DNA of 64,000 nt, taken from positions 312,955 through 376,954 of the forward strand of contig BDDD01000553.1 of assembly GCA_001972305.1 (NCBI GenBank), in the 5' to 3' direction. The stretch comes from Cephalotus follicularis (lineage: Eukaryota; Streptophyta; Magnoliopsida; Oxalidales; Cephalotaceae). The position numbers and the translations under genes were made by a program. Below are positions 60,035 through 64,000 of the stretch, in pieces (the stretch's first letter is position 1; every line of letters starts with the position of its first letter). The notes beneath the pieces were generated by a model. That model did not search any database, was not told the origin of the DNA, and worked only from the letters and a program-made list of their open reading frames with translations.

Positions 60035-61067
60035 CAGGTGTGTATACATGCATGTGACACAGAGCAGAGACAATGCATGATGGACAAGTGTCACGCGAGC
60101 CAGCAGCTGCCATTACATGCAAAAGGAGTGCCTTACATGTACTCTGCAGACATGCAACCTACAAGACAGAAATTGGGAGAAGAGAAGAGTGAGAGAAAAG
60201 TGATCATGTGAGAGAGAGAAAGAGGAAGTGTTGAATGGAGATTTAATGACTGAAAGCGGGATTGGGAATACTTTTTCCTTATAAACAGAGGCTGCCTGAG
60301 TATTTTGAGTGTTAGGAACACTAAGGATAGAGGGGCTCTTGCTGGAGAATCGGTGGAGTTTCATTTTGAGGATTTGAGTGTTCAAAGAGACTTGGAAGCT
60401 TTGATTTTCCTGGTAAGTCCCCAAATCCGAGCTCACTACTGATGTTGAGGTTTGTTGATGACGTAACTAGGAGGATGTTAGATATATCTTCTGTTAACAT
60501 GATTAAGGTTAATAATTTCTGGAATTGAAATAGAATTGGTAAATGGTTCAAAGAAGAGTTGAAACTGTAAGCCTCTAATTAGAATCATGGTTGCTATTAT
60601 GGTTGTTAATAGGTATATGTATACTAATCACCATCTATACATACCTTCTGTAACATGCAAACATAGTACTTGCTGAAATTGGAGTTGAATAGTGGAGAGA
60701 TGTTGTTAAATGTAAGAATGGATACCTAATGGATTATTGATAAGCTACTGTTGGAACTTGTAGTTGTAATGAGAAGAGTACTTAAACTTACTGGTATTAA
60801 TGCATGTATCCGTAAACATGCAATGAATAGATTGAATTGCTGGAAAAATTGGAAGATTGAGTTGTTGAAGAACTTGGGAGCTCAAAGAGAGAAATAAATC
60901 AAAATTGATTTCGGCATAGCATTTAAGGTAGGGGTAATGACATGTTTTCGAAGATATAATATGCATATCATGTGTGGTTAATTTTCAGTTTGATTGCATG
61001 TATTGATTGAGCTAGTATTTGGACATTGAATATGCATGCCCTGTTACTGCCTGCTGATTTCTGGGCA

Positions 61068-61190
61068 AAGTAGTCGACTGTTCTTCATGACAGACGACTA
61101 CTCAATCAAACCAGTCGACTGTTGAGAACAAACAGCTGACTACTAAATCAAAACAGCCGACTGTTCTTGGAAACAGCCTACTGTCCTGGG
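61068..61190. repeat. Second CAGTCGACTG-type cluster in LTR J
   Basis: Sites include TAGTCGACTGTTCT, CCAGTCGACTGTTGA, ACAGCTGACTACT and ACAGCCGACTGTTCT, spaced about 25-35 bp apart. Confidence 0.8.
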
Positions 61191-61752
61191 ATAAAATTCT
61201 AATATAGGTTCTGATTAGGCCTTAAACTGAATGTAATTACCTGGCCTCCATATGGGAAGACTGTAACAGTCAATCCTGGCCTTATATAATTACATATCAG
61301 AAATTAAACAACGTATGCACTCCTTGTGAGAATTTTGCAAGAATGACTATGGTATACAATGACCTTATTTGAATCCTTAAAATTGCTACTGTCCCTTACT
61401 GTTTTTGCTATATATGCTGCTGTTACTATTTGTACATACTAGTTTGAGGGTTCATAAAGACTATTGTTCCCTTACTTTCAAAGGATTGAACCAACTAAGT
61501 GATATATGCACAATTAATGATCTCAACTATCATTTTCAAATGAAACCTAATGATTACTGATTTTCCTCCAATGAGAGGTATTGTTACTGTACTGAATATC
61601 GTTTTCCTCCTACGAGATGTACGATTACTGAATTGTTAAATGTTTCAAAAGAAAACAAGATTATATTACATACTATAAACTTATGTAATATTACTACTGA
61701 ATTGATTGAATTGATTGTCTATGCTTATTTCCGTTAGTCGAGTGATAGGAGA

Positions 61753-62100
61753 TGTTGACATTTATGTCTCAATCCTAGTTTTGATGATAACATATTTGTG
61801 TCTAACACAGTTTCTTTATGTGCAAGAAAAAGATAAAATGTGCAAAACAGCAAAAATTGCAGAAAAAGCTTTGTACGGCTGGAACAATGACTGGCATGAT
61901 TTTAATGAGCCGTCTTTGAAGCAACACACTCTAAGACACCTCCAACGGATTTCTAAGGCAAGAAACGGCTATATACAAAGGTTTTTAAACAAAGACAAGT
62001 AGAAGAACACAAGAACAAGACATTCAAAGATCAATCAAGCACAATACAACAAGCATTCAATATCATCAAAGCTAACTTTCAAAAGCTCTTGTCTTGTGTC
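61753..62100 (+). mobile_element. SIRE-type copia LTR, 5' part
   Basis: It opens TGTTGACATTTATGTCTCAA then TCCTAGTTTTGATGATAACA, the characteristic start of SIRE-type copia LTRs, and matches the segment at 30371. The preceding bases are GGAGA. It gives way near 62100 to sequence resembling the start of LTR D. A SIRE-type gag segment appears after that LTR at 63665, so both pieces may come from one element that suffered a deletion. Confidence 0.65.
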
Positions 62101-63662
62101 TAAGAACATTTTTGTTTCCCTAAATTTTTGGGATATGTTATGCTATGTTGGGTTTGGGTTTATTTTATCAAAATTTTATTTCATTAAAACAATTTATCTT
62201 TTATTTTAAAATCCCTAAAATCCTTTTTAATTCATTTTAATTTATTTATTTTTATTAATTTTCCTTTCTTTTCTTTTTCTTCCTTTTCTTTCCTTTTCTT
62301 CTTATTTCCTATTCTTCTCCTCCTTCTGCCGAATTCCTTCTCTCCTTCATCAATTCCACACAGCAGAAATCTTTTCTTTCCTTTTCTAATCCCCTGAAAT
62401 CCTCCTTTCTTCCATTTGTGGGCAGATTGTGTCTCCCTTTTTCCTTTTGTGAGTGCCATTGTATTCTATATTTGCCTTCTTCTTTTTCTGCCTTGAACCA
62501 CTGCCGAATTCTATTTATGGAGTCTGAGTAAGCTGATGTGAAATCGTTTCATCAAATTCGAAGAGGTAATCTCAGTCCTTTTGTGTTCTTTTGGATTGAA
62601 TTCTATTGATTTACTAAGCATGTCTTTGTTTTGGTTATTTTCTTCTCCCTCTGTTTTGTAAACAGCCAATTGTGAGTGTGTGATAGTGTTCCTTCTACTG
62701 TTTTCGTGTTCTGGGAAATCATTACAGGTCAGTTAATTCGTTTCCTCCAGTGATAGTTTTGTTCTAATGTCATAAATTCAGTTTTTATGCTCTTAATGTC
62801 ACTTGGGTTCAATTCCTATGTTAATATGTTCTGCCATTGTGTTGTTAAGTCTGTTAACATGTGTAATACACCTAAGACATGTCATAATCTAGTTTTAAAG
62901 TCTGCAAATTGATAAAGGATGGAATATGGATATATAAGAGTACATGTCTTCTTGCTTCCTTTTGGAAGTTAAGTCACTGTCCAACTGATTCTATGTCGAT
63001 TATGTATTTTTATGTCACCTAGAAGTCTTATATGGTCATATGTTTATGTCCTTGTGTCACTGGATTAATGTTGTATTCATTTGAACTCATTTTTGTGTCA
63101 AATTGTCATGTTTCCTACTGTTCTGTCGTCCAGAACAGTCGGCTGTCTCTGTGGACAGTCGGCTGGAATGGATGAGTAGCCGACTGCCATATGAACACAG
63201 TCGACTGCCTTAGGTTGAGTTGTCGACTGGATGTATGAACTAGTCGACTGCCTGTATTCTAGTTTGAGTAGTCGACTGGAACTTATGAATAGTCGACTTC
63301 CAAGCTTCCCCAGTCGGTTGGAGCTCTGTTATAGTGGACTGTTTTGCCCAGAAGTGTACTGTTTTCAACTATTTTGATTCGTTTGATCCCCGAATCGATC
63401 TGAGTCTTTTCCAAACACTGTTAAGAGTCTGTTTAATGCTTCTGATGTGTCTTAGACTCTTATACGTATGATTAAGTTTTTCTACAAATACTTAATATGT
63501 TAAATTGTTAAGTTTTAATGTTAAGATAAGACTGCCACGTTTTTTGCTGTGTTCTGGCTAATAAATTAATGATTTGATTCGTTAAGTTATGTATATGCTC
63601 AGATAAGTAATGTTATGTATGATATGACCCTATGACGACTCCCGTCGTCCGGGGGTGTTACA
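62101..63662 (+). mobile_element. D-like LTR, internally deleted
   Basis: It is collinear with LTR D in part: T/C-rich early region (62160-62400), the ACAGCCAATTGTGAGTGTGTG block near 62662, the palindrome cluster at 63125-63355, TTTTGCCCAGAAGTG, then a jump to the last 200 bp and the end GTCGTCCGGGGGTGTTACA. The middle 1.2 kb of D (the GTACCATAGGCATG block) is absent. The left boundary is approximate. It interrupts a SIRE-type gag. Confidence 0.78.
63125..63355. repeat. CAGTCGACTG palindrome cluster in D-like LTR
   Basis: Sites include ACAGTCGGCTGTC, ACAGTCGGCTGG, TAGCCGACTGCC, ACAGTCGACTGCC near 63197, GTTGTCGACTGG, CTAGTCGACTGCC near 63240, GTAGTCGACTGG near 63270 and ATAGTCGACTTCC, collinear with 18487-18710. 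Confidence 0.87.
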
Positions 63663-63664
63663 CA

Positions 63665-64000
63665 AACCTTCCTACCATCTCCCTTGAAAACGGGGATGTT
63701 ATTCCTAAACCTAGGAACCTCTATGACGATAATGATAGAAAAAGAGTTCAAATAAATGCTAAGGCTAAACACATCATTATTTGTGCTATAAACTCAAATG
63801 ACTTCAATAGGATTTCATCTTGTATTTCGGCCAAGGAAATGTGGGATAGACTTGAGGTCACCTATGAAGGGACGAATCAAGTTAAAGAAGCTAAGATTAG
63901 CATGCTAATCCATGAGTATGAAATGTTCACCATGAATGAGAACGAAGACATTAAATCCATGTTCTCTAGATTTACAAATATCATTAATGCATTACAAGCT
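63665..64000 (+). CDS. SIRE-type copia Gag, internal part, open to window edge
   Basis: The frame starting AAC at 63665 is open for all 112 codons to the edge with no stop or frameshift. It contains ENGDVIPKPRNLYDD, RKRVQINAKAKHIIICAI, SAKEMWDRLEVTYEGTNQVK and KISMLIHEYEMFTMNENEDI, the conserved core of the UBN2-type Gag of SIRE/Maximus copia elements, which forms the capsid. There is no start codon because a D-like LTR ends directly before it, so the N-terminal third is missing here. It is the best preserved coding segment in the window, suggesting a younger or less methylated element. Upstream LTR pieces at 61753 may belong to it. Confidence 0.85.

Larger units (their letters stand above)
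59770..61752 (+). mobile_element. LTR J, unclassified gypsy-like LTR part
   Basis: It starts TGTAATGACCTCG exactly where LTR C stops matching its partner. A TATA box lies at 60028, directly downstream of four TCGA palindromes; a second cluster is at 61068-61190. A few short open frames (for example 60113-60436 on the minus strand) show no domain. It is interrupted at 61753 by a SIRE-type LTR start. The far end is not identified; it may be the early part of the D-like LTR that ends at 63662. Confidence 0.6.

Noticed and set aside
1..64000. tRNA, rRNA, microRNA precursor or host exon
   Set aside because: No cloverleaf, rRNA core sequence or convincing non-TE coding segment was seen. TGGTATCAGAG matches are primer sites complementary to tRNA, not tRNA genes.

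Overview
The window is a pure transposable-element nest from a plant nuclear genome. I find no host protein gene, rRNA, tRNA or CRISPR array. The evidence for a plant, probably a large-genome angiosperm, is the mix of Ty1/copia elements of Tork/Angela-like and SIRE-like type, Ty3/gypsy chromoviruses with a C-terminal chromodomain, initiator-tRNA-Met primer sites (TGGTATCAGAG) and LTRs of 2-4 kb with TGTAACACCC / GGGGTGTTACA ends. Species cannot be named from this. Family labels (A, B, C, D, H and so on) are mine.

Left part (1-34.6 kb). The 3' part of LTR A (to 1456) is inserted in a minus-strand LTR B (1457-4402), which lies in the gag of Copia-1. Copia-1 runs from 4403, is split in its RT by gypsy element H, and resumes at 32984 to its 3' LTR (33483 to about 34556). 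H (7317-32978) has both LTRs, a tRNA-Met primer site and a perfect GTCAT target duplication. H pol is split by chromovirus D, which resumes H at 27388. The 5' LTR of D was entered by Copia-2 (11801-17782). One deletion then joined H pol directly to Copia-2 gag.

Middle (34.6-53.7 kb). A minus-strand copia (Copia-3) LTR is split by a B-family LTR (35706-51247). That LTR has received a second B LTR (35960-39292, TSD GGCTC), a minus-strand LTR C (40195-46159, TSD GTAAC) and LTR G (48674-50923, TSD TGCGC). LTR C in turn holds solo LTR A (43478-45845, TSD GTGAT) and another LTR fragment. The Copia-3 pol remnant is at 52912-53285.

Right part (53.7-64 kb). Copia-4 5' LTR, primer site and gag (53651-57939) are broken by a second C LTR (57940-59769). 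Then come LTR J, the start of a SIRE-type LTR, a D-like LTR end (to 63662) and a clean open SIRE-type gag segment running off the window.

Coding regions are almost all decayed. Many in-frame stops look like C-to-T or G-to-A changes, as expected after silencing by methylation. The most interesting structure is non-coding. Several unrelated LTR families each carry a cluster of short palindromes centred on TCGA, each with its own flanks, in one case directly upstream of a TATA box. Three copies of LTR B carry three different minisatellites at the same place. One copia LTR carries a block resembling gypsy LTRs A and B.
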